A DNA stretch of 64,000 nucleotides from Streptomyces diacarni (GTDB lineage Bacteria; Actinomycetota; Actinomycetes; Streptomycetales; Streptomycetaceae): the NCBI RefSeq assembly GCF_003323715.1, contig NZ_QOIN01000036.1, positions 186,001 to 250,000 of the forward strand, given 5' to 3'. Both the position numbers and the translations under genes were made by a program. The first letter of the stretch is position 1. Each line of letters opens with the position of its first letter. Below the pieces are notes generated by a model that did no database searches, was not told where the DNA came from, and saw only the letters and a program-made list of their open reading frames with translations. Of the stretch, positions 50,970 through 59,277 are shown one piece after another.

Positions 50970-52163
50970 GTGCGTGCAGTCGAGGAAACCCCTGAGCAGA
51001 CCGTCGCGGAAGGCCCGAAGTGGGCCCCGCGGCGCTCCCGCGGCCCGTTGCGGCGAGCGCGGGTCAAATACCGCGACGTCCCCAAACGGAGGATGGCGTG
51101 GCTGCTGCTCAAGGACACCGTGAACTCCTGCATGGAGTACCGCGTCCTCGGGCTGGCGGCCGAGGCGGCGTTCTTCACCCTCATCTCGATCCCGCCGCTG
51201 CTGCTCGGACTCATCGGCTCCCTCGGCTATCTCGACTGGATCGGCGCCGACACCGTCGACACGCTCCGCCAGAACACCCTCGACGCCTCCGCCACCGTGC
51301 TGTCCGACAAGGGCGTCGACCAGCTCGCCAGGCCGCTGATCGACGACGTGATCAGGGGCGGGGGCCCCGACGTGATCTCCCTCGGCTTCGCGCTCGCCCT
51401 GTGGTCGGGCTCCCGCGCCGTGAACGTCTTCATCGACACCATCACCGTCATGTACGGGCTCGACGGGCGGCGCGGCATCGTCAGGACCCGGCTGCTCGCC
51501 TTCGGCCTCTACCTCGTCGCACTGGTGATCGGCGCGGTCGCCCTGCCGCTGATGGTGGCCGGACCCGACGCGGTGCTGCGGCTCGTCCCGCAGGCCGAGT
51601 GGGTGGTCAGCGCCTTCTACTGGCCGGTCGTGCTGCTGCTGTCCATCGTCTTCCTCACGACGCTCTACCACGTGTCCGTCCCCGTGCGCTCCCCCTGGCG
51701 CGAGGACGTCCCCGGCGCGCTGGTCGCGCTGGTCATGTGGGTGCTGTGCAGCTTCCTGCTGCGGCTGTACCTGACCAACACCGTCGAGGGGCCCACCATC
51801 TACGGCTCGCTCGCGGCGCCCGTGGCCGTGCTGCTGTGGATCGGCGTGTCGGCGTTCGCCGTGCTGGTGGGGGCCGCCGTCAACGCGGCCATCGACCACG
51901 TGTGGCCCTCGGTCGCGACCGCCGCGGCGCGGCGGGCCAACGAGCGGCGCCGGGAGGAGGCGGCCGCAGAGGTCGTCGCCGCCGTCGCCGCGCGCCGGCG
52001 GCGCGCCGGCGAGGACGAGCCGGGGGGTGAGGACGCCCCCTCCGAGTTCCCCGAGCGCTGGACGAAGTTCCTGCCGCCCTCAGACGTGCGGGGCCGCCTG
52101 CTCCGGCCGCGGGCCCGCGACCACGAGGAACAGGACGGGGCCTCCGACGACGACGGCCGGTGA
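50970..52163 (+). CDS. YihY/BrkB-family membrane protein
   Basis: A 397-residue protein with six transmembrane helices in the family order (RVLGLAAEAAFFTLISIPPLLLGL, ALALWSGSRAVNVFIDT, LLAFGLYLVALVIGAVALPL, and so on) and a charged C-terminal tail of about 90 residues with Ala/Arg/Glu-rich helix. The family is conserved and of unknown transport role; the old RNase BN assignment is not accepted. The GTG start is supported by TACGTT ending 6 bases upstream. Confidence 0.87.
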   Translation: MRAVEETPEQTVAEGPKWAPRRSRGPLRRARVKYRDVPKRRMAWLLLKDTVNSCMEYRVLGLAAEAAFFTLISIPPLLLGLIGSLGYLDWIGADTVDTLRQNTLDASATVLSDKGVDQLARPLIDDVIRGGGPDVISLGFALALWSGSRAVNVFIDTITVMYGLDGRRGIVRTRLLAFGLYLVALVIGAVALPLMVAGPDAVLRLVPQAEWVVSAFYWPVVLLLSIVFLTTLYHVSVPVRSPWREDVPGALVALVMWVLCSFLLRLYLTNTVEGPTIYGSLAAPVAVLLWIGVSAFAVLVGAAVNAAIDHVWPSVATAAARRANERRREEAAAEVVAAVAARRRRAGEDEPGGEDAPSEFPERWTKFLPPSDVRGRLLRPRARDHEEQDGASDDDGR

Positions 52164-52572
52164 GCCGCGGTCCGGCCGGCCGGTGCGCGCGGTCCGGCCG
52201 GTGAGGCGCGGGACGGTCAGCCGGTGAGGCGCGGGCCGACGAGCGGCGGCCGACCGGGCGCGGTCTGAGGACCGGCGGACTGAGGACCGGCGGATCGGGG
52301 CCCGAGGGCTGTTGCGGTCGGGGGGAAGGGGCGGGGCCGGCGCCGAGGCCGGGGCGCACGGGTCGCACAGCGTGTACCGGGTACGCCCACGCGGCCCTTG
52401 GTGGAAAGCCGGGCGGCACCGGCGTGCCAGGCCGGGTGGCCTCCGGTGGGAAGCCGGGCGGCTTCCGGCGGAAAAGCGGTGGCTTCCGTCGTGGGGCCGC
52501 GCTACATTCTCGGTGATCCGCGCGACGGCATCAGCCGTCGCCCGCACGGGACGAGAAACGGAGGTGTGACCG
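52164..52572. other. Repetitive intergenic region
   Basis: This 409-bp interval contains GGTCCGGCCGG and GTGAGGCGCGGG repeats (52169-52236), two perfect copies of CTGAGGACCGGCGGA (52265-52294), and related AAGCCGGGCGGC motifs around 52409-52463. No gene is supported. TACATT at 52503-52508 may be the -10 of the small frame and rsgA. Confidence 0.45.
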
Positions 52573-52641
52573 ATGGCTGTCTCCCCACAGGGCGCTGCCC
52601 TCTTCCAGACCGTCACATCCACCTCCGTGGCCACCGGCTGA
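52573..52641 (+). CDS. Possible 22-residue upstream peptide of rsgA
   Basis: ATG with an ideal GGAGG 8 bases upstream opens a 22-codon frame (MAVSPQGAALFQTVTSTSVA, then TG-stop) ending 47 bases before the rsgA start. It could be a leader or translational-coupling peptide. No known family is recognised and the only evidence is the ribosome-binding site. Confidence 0.35.
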   Translation: MAVSPQGAALFQTVTSTSVATG

Positions 52642-52688
52642 CCGCGCTTCTCCGCGCGCCGGGGCCGCCCTTGTGAAGGGCCACACCC

Positions 52689-53852
52689 TTGTCCCACAGC
52701 ACGAACGCGTCTTCCTCTTCCGCTTCTCCTTCCGCGCAACTCGACTTCTCCCGCCTCGCCCCCTACGGCTGGGACGACGACTGGGCGGCCGCGTACGCCG
52801 ACGCCGTGGCCGACGCACGCACCGCGGCCCCCGACCCCCTGCCCGGCAGGGTGGTGCGCGTCGACCGGGGCCAGTGCGACCTGGTCACCCCCGCCGGCAC
52901 GCTGCGGGCCGACACCGAGTTCGTCGTCCCGCGCGACCCCATGAAAGTGGTCTGCACGGGCGACTGGGCCGTCGTCGACGCGGACGGGGCGCCGCCGTAC
53001 GTGCGCACGCTGCTGCCGCGCCGCACGGCGTTCGCCCGCTCCACCTCCTCCAAGCGCTCCGAGGGCCAGGTGCTGGCCGCCAACGTCGACCACGCGCTGA
53101 TCGCCGTGTCCCTCGGCGCCGAACTGGACCTCGGCCGTATCGAGCGGTTCCTCTCGCTGGCCTGGAGCAGCGGCGCGTCTCCGGTACTCGTCCTCACCAA
53201 GGCGGACCTCGTACCGGACACCGCCACCCTCGCCCACCTGACCGCCGACGCCGAGACCTCGGCACCAGGGGTTCAGGTGCTGCCCGTCAGCGCGGAGACG
53301 GGGGAGGGCGTCGACGTGCTCGCCGCCGTCCTCGCCGGGGGCACCACCGCGCTGCTCGGGCAGTCGGGCGCGGGCAAGTCCACGCTGGCCAACGCGCTGC
53401 TCGGCCGGTCGGCGCAAACGGTGCAGACCATCCGCGACCGGGACGGCAAAGGACGGCACACCACGACGACCCGCAACCTGCTGCCGCTGCCCGCCGCCGG
53501 TGGGGGCGGCACTCTCATCGACACCCCCGGGCTGCGCGGCGTCGGCCTGTGGGAGGCCGAGGAGGGGCTCGGGCAGGCGTTCGCGGAGATCGAGGAACTG
53601 GCCGCCCGGTGCCGCTTCCACGACTGCGCACACGACGCGGAGCCCGGCTGCGCCGTCCTCGCGGCCGTCGAGGACGGCACACTGCCCGAGCGCCGGCTGG
53701 TCAGCTACCGCAAGCTGCTGCGCGAGAACGTGCGCCTGGCGGCCCGTACGGACGCGCGCCTGCGTGCCGAGCAGCGGCAGGTGTTCAAACAGCGGCAGGC
53801 ACTGGGCCGCCACATGATGGAGCGCAAGCGCGGCCCGCGCCGCAAGCCGTGA
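52689..53852 (+). CDS. rsgA: Ribosome small-subunit-dependent GTPase A
   Basis: A 387-residue circularly permuted GTPase that checks late 30S assembly. The OB-fold is at residues 45-110. G4 TKAD (170-173) precedes G1 GQSGAGKST (224-232) and G3 DTPG (about 277), the permuted order diagnostic of RsgA. The zinc motif is CRFHDCAHDAEPGC. Start is TTG with a GAAGGG upstream, so the exact start is a little uncertain. A strong terminator follows. Confidence 0.92.
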   Translation: MSHSTNASSSSASPSAQLDFSRLAPYGWDDDWAAAYADAVADARTAAPDPLPGRVVRVDRGQCDLVTPAGTLRADTEFVVPRDPMKVVCTGDWAVVDADGAPPYVRTLLPRRTAFARSTSSKRSEGQVLAANVDHALIAVSLGAELDLGRIERFLSLAWSSGASPVLVLTKADLVPDTATLAHLTADAETSAPGVQVLPVSAETGEGVDVLAAVLAGGTTALLGQSGAGKSTLANALLGRSAQTVQTIRDRDGKGRHTTTTRNLLPLPAAGGGGTLIDTPGLRGVGLWEAEEGLGQAFAEIEELAARCRFHDCAHDAEPGCAVLAAVEDGTLPERRLVSYRKLLRENVRLAARTDARLRAEQRQVFKQRQALGRHMMERKRGPRRKP

Positions 53853-53878
53853 CCGGCGCACGGTAGCCGGGAGCGCCT

Positions 53879-53907
53879 GGCGGGGACGGTCGGTGACCGT
53901 CCCCGCC
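53879..53907 (+). terminator. Strong terminator after rsgA
   Basis: GGCGGGGACGGTC pairs perfectly with GACCGTCCCCGCC (13 bp) with a 3-nt loop, 27 bases after the rsgA stop codon. Confidence 0.85.
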
Positions 53908-53983
53908 GTCCCCTCCGCCCGCTCCGACTGCCGTGTCGCATTTCCGCTGGCTCACGCGCCCGGCGCCCTCGCACACTGGAGGT

Positions 53984-55537
53984 GTGACCACAGACGAGAG
54001 CAGGTACGAGGCCGTCCGCAGCAGGGACGCGCGCTTCGACGGAGTGTTCTTCCTCGGCGTGCGTACCACCGGAATCTACTGCCGGCCGAGCTGCCCGGCG
54101 GTGACACCGAAGCGCGAGAACGTGCGGTTCTACCCGACCGCGGCGGCCGCCCAGGGCGCGGGCTTCCGCGCCTGCCGCAGGTGCCGTCCCGACGCGGTGC
54201 CGGGCTCCGCCGAGTGGAACGTGCGGGCCGACCTGGTGGGCCGCGCGATGCGGATGATCTCCGACGGCGTGGTCGACCGCGAGGGCGTCGCGGGCCTGGC
54301 GGCCCGGCTGGGCTACAGCCCCCGCCAGGTGCAGCGGCAGCTGACCGCCGAGCTGGGCGCGGGACCCGTCGCCCTCGCGCGGGCGCAGCGCGCCCACACC
54401 GCGCGGGTGCTGCTCCAGACGACCGGACTGCCGGTCACCGAGATCGCCTTCGCCGCGGGCTTCGCGAGCGTGCGGCAGTTCAACGACACGGTGCGGGAGG
54501 TCTACGCCCGCACACCCAGCGCCCTGCGCGCCGCCTCGGTGCGCGGCGGGCACGGACCCGCGGGACGCCCCGCGGCGCGTGCGGGCACGGCGCGGGACGA
54601 CACGGCACGGGACGGCGGGCCCGTCAGCGGGGTGACGCTGCGGCTGGCGTACCGGGGCGACTACGCCGCCGGACAGGTGTTCGGTTTCCTGGAGCGGCGC
54701 GCCGTACCCGGCGTCGAGGAGGTGCGCGGACAGCCCGGAGGCCGCACCTACCGGCGCACCCTCGACCTGCCGTACGGCACCGGCGTCGCGGAGGTCGACG
54801 AGAGCCCCGCGCGCGGCGGCGGCTGGCTCGCCTGCCGGCTGCGCCTGGGCGATCTGCGCGACCTGACGACGGCCGTGCAGCGCATCCGCCGCCTGTTCGA
54901 CCTCGACGCGGACCCGTTCGCGGTCACCGAACACCTGAGCAGGTACGAGGCGCTGGCGCCGCTGCCGGCGCGCACCCCGGGGCTGCGTTCGCCCGGCACG
55001 GCCGACGCCCACGAACTGGCGGTCCGCGCGGTGCTGGGCCAGCAGGTCACGGTGGGCGCGGCCCGCACCCTGACGGGCCGGCTCGTACAGGCCTACGGCA
55101 AGCCGCTGGCGGCACCCAGCGGCGCGCTCACCCACCTCTTCCCCGAACCCGGGGCGCTGGCCGAGGCGCCACTGGGCGAGCTGGGCATACCCGAGTCGCG
55201 CCGCCGCACCCTGCGTACCGTCGCCACCGCACTGGCCGACGGCACGGTCGTCCTCGACCCGGGCGCCGACCGCGACGCGACCGAACGCGCCCTGCTCGCC
55301 CTGCCGGGAATCGGCCCCTGGACGGCGGGCTACATGCGGATGCGCGCCCTGGGCGACCCGGACGTGTTCCTGCCGGGCGACGTGGGCGTGCGGCACGGCC
55401 TCGCCCTGGCCGGAGCCGATCCGACGCAGGCCGACCGCTGGCGGCCGTGGCGCTCGTACGCGCTGCACCACCTGTGGCACGCGACCACCCAGGCCGGAGC
55501 AGACGGACCGTCGCAGCGCGCTCCCCGGGCCGCGTGA
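53984..55537 (+). CDS. Ada N-terminal/AraC/AlkA fusion DNA-alkylation repair protein
   Basis: A 517-residue protein combining four modules. First is an Ada zinc domain with four Cys ligands (YCRPSCPA and CRRCRP, around residues 30-70; the second cysteine group includes the methyl-phosphotriester acceptor). Next is an AraC-type helix-turn-helix (VTEIAFAAGFASVRQFNDT). Then come an AlkA_N domain (VTLRLAYRGDYAAGQVFGFLERR) and an HhH-GPD glycosylase with LPGIGPWTAGYM and the catalytic Asp in PGDVGV. It should sense methylation damage, activate transcription and excise 3-methyladenine. The GTG start has CACACT ending 6 bases upstream; an earlier GTG at 53933 is possible. Confidence 0.88.
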   Translation: MTTDESRYEAVRSRDARFDGVFFLGVRTTGIYCRPSCPAVTPKRENVRFYPTAAAAQGAGFRACRRCRPDAVPGSAEWNVRADLVGRAMRMISDGVVDREGVAGLAARLGYSPRQVQRQLTAELGAGPVALARAQRAHTARVLLQTTGLPVTEIAFAAGFASVRQFNDTVREVYARTPSALRAASVRGGHGPAGRPAARAGTARDDTARDGGPVSGVTLRLAYRGDYAAGQVFGFLERRAVPGVEEVRGQPGGRTYRRTLDLPYGTGVAEVDESPARGGGWLACRLRLGDLRDLTTAVQRIRRLFDLDADPFAVTEHLSRYEALAPLPARTPGLRSPGTADAHELAVRAVLGQQVTVGAARTLTGRLVQAYGKPLAAPSGALTHLFPEPGALAEAPLGELGIPESRRRTLRTVATALADGTVVLDPGADRDATERALLALPGIGPWTAGYMRMRALGDPDVFLPGDVGVRHGLALAGADPTQADRWRPWRSYALHHLWHATTQAGADGPSQRAPRAA

Positions 55538-55597
55538 GGGCGAACCGAGTGTGCCGTACGGGCTTTTCGAGAGGCCCGCGCGGGCAACAATGAGCCC

Positions 55598-56794
55598 ATG
55601 GACGGCCAGGGGACACGCAACGGCGCGGGCAGCGGACGCGACCGTGACTGGTGGGCCCGGCTGTACGACCCGTACACGCCCGACACGGGCCGTACCCGCG
55701 CCGGAGACAGCGTCGACGACCGCTTCGCCTCGGTCGCCCGCACGCTCGGCACCACCGAGGGCGGCGAAGCGCCCACCGCGGAGGCCGGGCGGGAGCCGCC
55801 GGACGTGGCCGAGCGGCCGGGGAAAGCCGAGCCGTCGGGCGCAGGGGAGCCCTCGGACGCGGCCGAGCCGTCCGGCCCCGCGGCGCTGTTGCCGCGCGCC
55901 GACCCCGACGCGCCGGCCGAACTCGTGCCGGACACCGTGCTGGAGGAGGCGCGGCACGGACACACCACGCTGCGCGCGGGCTCCCTGCGGGGAGAGGCGG
56001 CCCGCGAGGCGGGAGAGCCACGCGGGGACGCGCTGCTGGTGGCACGGTTCGGAGCGGGTGCGGACGCACTGGTGCTCGTGGTGGTCGCCGCGGGCGCGCG
56101 CACGGACGGCGCCAGTGCGCACCGCGCCGCGCGCGAGGCCTGCCACGCGCTCGCGGCCGCCGTCGGCCGCAGCGCCCCGCGGCTCGCGGAGGACCTGCGA
56201 GCCGACCGGCGCGACGCGCTCAGGCCCGGACTGCACCGGCTGACCGACCGCACCCTGGGCAGGCTCCGCGCGCAGGCCGCCGCGTGGGGGCTGACACCCG
56301 CACAGCACACGGCCGACGTGCGGTGCCTGCTGGTGCCCACCGACCCGCGCTGCCGTACCCGGGTCTGCTTCGGCGCTGGAGCGGGCGGCCTGCTGAGGCT
56401 GCGAGACGGCGCCTGGGAGGACATCGAGCCGCGAGCCACGCCGGTGCCGCCGCCCGCGGCTCAGCCCCTGGCCGGCCCCGGGCGCGCCGCGGACGCGGCC
56501 GGTGCCGCCGCGGCCCGGGACGGCTTCACCGCCGCTGAGCCTCCCTCCTCCGCGCTCGCGGAGCCGTTCCGCTTCCGGGCGTGCGCCGCCGAGCCCGGCG
56601 ACGCACTGCTGCTGGCCTCCCGGGGCCTCGCCGAACCGCTGCGTGCCGAGCCGTCGTTCGCTGACCGGCTCGCCGCCCGCAGGCCGCGCGCCGAAACGGG
56701 GCCAGCGGCCCTCGCGGCGTACCTCGCCGACCTCGGGCACCACGTCCCCGGACACACGCGCGACCGCACGGGGGTTCTCCTCCAGGAGGACTGA
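55598..56794 (+). CDS. PP2C-like phosphatase-domain protein
   Basis: A 398-residue protein. Residues 1-110 are a Glu/Pro/Ala-rich disordered region. Residues 115-395 resemble a diverged PP2C Ser/Thr phosphatase (GHTTLRAGSLRGEAAREAG, DALVLVVVAAGARTDGA, GDALLLASRGLAEPL). The canonical metal-binding DG pairs are not all evident, so activity is uncertain. ATG follows an AACAAT element 6 bases upstream. A perfect 16-bp terminator follows. Confidence 0.65.
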   Translation: MDGQGTRNGAGSGRDRDWWARLYDPYTPDTGRTRAGDSVDDRFASVARTLGTTEGGEAPTAEAGREPPDVAERPGKAEPSGAGEPSDAAEPSGPAALLPRADPDAPAELVPDTVLEEARHGHTTLRAGSLRGEAAREAGEPRGDALLVARFGAGADALVLVVVAAGARTDGASAHRAAREACHALAAAVGRSAPRLAEDLRADRRDALRPGLHRLTDRTLGRLRAQAAAWGLTPAQHTADVRCLLVPTDPRCRTRVCFGAGAGGLLRLRDGAWEDIEPRATPVPPPAAQPLAGPGRAADAAGAAAARDGFTAAEPPSSALAEPFRFRACAAEPGDALLLASRGLAEPLRAEPSFADRLAARRPRAETGPAALAAYLADLGHHVPGHTRDRTGVLLQED

Positions 56795-56827
56795 GTGCGG
56801 GGCGGAGTGCCCGGGGACGGGTTGAGG

Positions 56828-56869
56828 CGGCCGGGGGCGTCCGTTCCGCGGAGCGGACGCCCCCGGCCG
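56828..56869. terminator. Bidirectional terminator, 16-bp perfect stem
   Basis: CGGCCGGGGGCGTCCG pairs with CGGACGCCCCCGGCCG across a 10-nt loop, between two convergent genes. It is the strongest hairpin in the window. Confidence 0.88.
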
Positions 56870-56899
56870 CGGATCTCCGACCCGCCAGCCGACCCGACG

Positions 56900-58078
56900 T
56901 CAGCCGAACTGGCGCTCGATCTCGGCCAGTTTCTCCTCCAGGGTGTCCAGCCGCGGGCTCGCGGCGTTGCTCTTCTCGCCCCGCCCGGTGTCACCGGCCC
57001 CCTGAGCGCCCTCACTGCTCTCCCCGCGCCGCCGCGCGGCACCGCCGCCGTCATCCACCACGGCCTGCAGGGCGGGCCTGCCGCGCGGTGCGGACGACGC
57101 GGCCTCGGGGTCGGTCGCGGGCAGCTGGTTCCTGCCCGCCCCCTCGGAACCGGACTCGCCCGCGTCCGCAGCGGGGACGGGACTCGCGAGCTCGACGTCC
57201 ACATGGTGCGCGGTGTCCACGGGGCGCGGGGTCTGCGCGCGGCCCCTGCTCCACAGCCGGTGCTGCCGGTTGATGGCCTTGACCCGCGCCCGGTCGAGAC
57301 GCTCCTGATCCTTGCGGCGCAGCCGCTCCTGCTCGCGCTGCTTGCGGTCGTCGCGCACCTCGTCGACGGCCTCGTCCAGCGTCCGCACGCCCTCCAGCAG
57401 CATCAGCGACCAGGCACCGAACGTCTCGCGCGGCGCGCGCAGCCAGCGCACGATGCGGATCTGCGGCAGCGGGCGCGGCACCAGACCCTGGTCCCGCAGC
57501 GCGGCGCGGCGGGTCTGCTTGAGCGCCCGGTCGAACAGGATCGCCGCCGACAGCGACATCCCCGCGAAGAACTGGGGCGCTCCGTCGTGTCCGAGGCCGC
57601 GCGGCGCGTGCACCCAGTTGAACCACGCCGCCGCCCCCGCGAAGATCCACACCAGCAGCCGGGAGCCCAGCGAGGCGTCCCCGTGGCTGGCCTCGCGCAC
57701 GGCGATCACGGCGGAGAACATCGCCGCGCCGTCCAGCCCGAACGGCACCAGGTACTCCCAGCCCCCGCTCAGCCCCAGGTTCTGCCGCCCGAAGCCGACG
57801 AGACCGTGGAAGGAGAGCGCGGCGGCGACGGCGGCGCAGCAGAACAGCAGCAGATAGGCGGCGGTGGCGTAGAGGGTCTCCTTGCGGCGCCGCCGCTCCT
57901 GCGCGCGTTCCCAGGAGTCGGGCGCCGGCTGCTGTTCTGAGGCGGTGGCCGTGGTGTCCCCTTCGGTGGTGGAGCTGTGGCGGCGCGAGCGCGCCATCAC
58001 GAGCACCGCGGTCAGAGTGCCGACGAGCAGCACGGCGCTCGGCAGCGCCCAGTTCAGCGATATGTCGGTCAGTCTCAT
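56900..58078 (-). CDS. DUF2637-domain membrane protein
   Basis: A 392-residue protein. One N-terminal helix (LNWALPSAVLLVGTLTAVLVM) is followed by a basic linker and the DUF2637 core of about four helices (FGLDGAAMFSAVIAVREAS, LLVWIFAGAAAWFNWVHAP). DUF2637 proteins occur on actinomycete chromosomes and in plasmid transfer regions. After the core lies an Arg/Gln-rich coiled coil (about 235-290) and a long acidic tail ending with LDTLEEKLAEIERQFG. ATG (MRLTDISL) follows AGGGGCAC. Function unknown. Confidence 0.82.
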   Translation of the reverse strand: MRLTDISLNWALPSAVLLVGTLTAVLVMARSRRHSSTTEGDTTATASEQQPAPDSWERAQERRRRKETLYATAAYLLLFCCAAVAAALSFHGLVGFGRQNLGLSGGWEYLVPFGLDGAAMFSAVIAVREASHGDASLGSRLLVWIFAGAAAWFNWVHAPRGLGHDGAPQFFAGMSLSAAILFDRALKQTRRAALRDQGLVPRPLPQIRIVRWLRAPRETFGAWSLMLLEGVRTLDEAVDEVRDDRKQREQERLRRKDQERLDRARVKAINRQHRLWSRGRAQTPRPVDTAHHVDVELASPVPAADAGESGSEGAGRNQLPATDPEAASSAPRGRPALQAVVDDGGGAARRRGESSEGAQGAGDTGRGEKSNAASPRLDTLEEKLAEIERQFG

Positions 58079-58295
58079 CGGGTGTGCCCCTTGCCGCGCG
58101 GTGCCGGGGCGCACGGGGGCGTCTGCCGGGTGGGGCGGAGGTCCGTGCGCGGGGCGGTGCCGCGCTCGCGCTCTGGCTTTCTTCGTGTCGCCGAGCATCT
58201 TTACGGCAGCGCGCCACCCCTCAGGGGGGTTTCGGGGCAAGTGAACGCGAAAAGGGGGCGCCCGTGCCCTGCCGAGGCGTCCGGGTTCGAATCCC

Positions 58296-59147
58296 CTACG
58301 GAGTCGCGGTCATCCGTTCGATACGTTCCGCGTCACAGGTGCGCGGGCACGTGACGCAGGTGTCCTGGGGACGCAGGGTGTAGAAGAGACAGCAGCTCGC
58401 CCGGTCGCGGGTGGTCAGCTCCTGGCCCCCAGGACCCGTCAGCCTGCGGAAACCGGCCCCCTGGGCGAACGGCTTCAGCGAGCCGGGCAGCAGCAGTTCG
58501 GCCTCCGCCATGGCGCGCGGTTCCTCGCCCAGCAGGTGCCCCAGGTACCACAGGCCCTCGGTGACCTCGTCCGTCGCCATGCCCCACAGGGCGCGCGCGC
58601 CACGCCGCATCCGGGGCCTGAAGCCCTCCAGTACGGGGGCCAAGTGGTCGGCGACCGCGCCGCGCACCTCGGCGCGCAGCGCCTCCTCGTCCGGCACCAC
58701 CCGGGCGCCCGGCGCCGCCGCGGCCGGATCGTCGGGCAGGCAGGCGAACTCCTCCACGCGGACGGCCAGCCGCCCCAGCGAGCGCTGGAACGCCACCGCC
58801 TCCACCGGCACCCGCGGCACCCGCCGCTGGAGGAACCACGGAATCGTCACCAGCAGGCAGACGGGCCAGGCGTAGCGGTGCAGTCCGAAGCTGGCGATCA
58901 CGTCGGGACGGCCCGGCCGCCCGTAGTCCCGCAGGATCTGCTCCGCGTCCCAGGCCAGGAACGACTCCAGGGCCTGCCCGCCGGCGGCCAACTCGCTCGC
59001 CCGTACCCAGCCGGGGCCCTCGGGAAGGGATTCACGAGCCGTGGTCTCGGTCACACCCAGCGACGGGAACACCTCGGCGAGCCGCGCGTACGCCGCCTGG
59101 AAAGGCGAGACGTCAGGGGCTACACGGGCGAGGGTGGGCACAGCCAT
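58296..59147 (-). CDS. FhuF-like (2Fe-2S) ferric siderophore reductase
   Basis: A 283-residue protein with the exact FhuF cluster signature at its C-terminus: C252-C253-x10-C264-x2-C267 (CCLFYTLRPQDTCVTC), which binds a 2Fe-2S cluster. FhuF-type reductases release iron from imported ferric siderophores in the cytoplasm. It starts at ATG; a GTG 9 bases earlier is also possible. A perfect iron box 29 bases upstream of the start argues for DmdR/IdeR repression when iron is plentiful. No siderophore genes are adjacent. Confidence 0.87.
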   Translation of the reverse strand: MAVPTLARVAPDVSPFQAAYARLAEVFPSLGVTETTARESLPEGPGWVRASELAAGGQALESFLAWDAEQILRDYGRPGRPDVIASFGLHRYAWPVCLLVTIPWFLQRRVPRVPVEAVAFQRSLGRLAVRVEEFACLPDDPAAAAPGARVVPDEEALRAEVRGAVADHLAPVLEGFRPRMRRGARALWGMATDEVTEGLWYLGHLLGEEPRAMAEAELLLPGSLKPFAQGAGFRRLTGPGGQELTTRDRASCCLFYTLRPQDTCVTCPRTCDAERIERMTATP

Positions 59148-59175
59148 GGGGACCACCGATTCGACGATCGTCAGC

Positions 59176-59190
59176 AGGTAAGCCTTACCT
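59176..59190. promoter_or_regulatory. Iron box (DtxR/DmdR/IdeR operator)
   Basis: A perfect palindrome, AGGTAAG and CTTACCT around one central base. It matches 14 of 19 positions of the actinobacterial iron-box consensus when extended. It lies between the FhuF-like gene and the divergent GntR gene and could control both. Confidence 0.75.
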
Positions 59191-59277
59191 TAACTGATTG
59201 TCCCCGAGGTGTGATCTCCTGTCGTGTCGGCCTATGGTGCTGCGCAGTGTTCCGGAGGGCACAGCCGGAGGAGAACG

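Noticed and set aside
52566..52676. Alternative GTG frame (VTDGCLPTGRCPLPDRHIHL...) as an RRHVDL-type leader peptide
   Set aside because: Spacing from GGAG to GTG is only 2 bases and the core does not match the leader-peptide motif; the overlapping ATG frame has better initiation signals.
58281..58296. tRNA T-arm-like sequence (GGGTTCGAATCCCC)
   Set aside because: The T-loop matches but only three stem pairs form properly, no matching acceptor strand or anticodon arm lies upstream, and no CCA end follows. At most it could be a decayed tRNA or attachment-site scrap.
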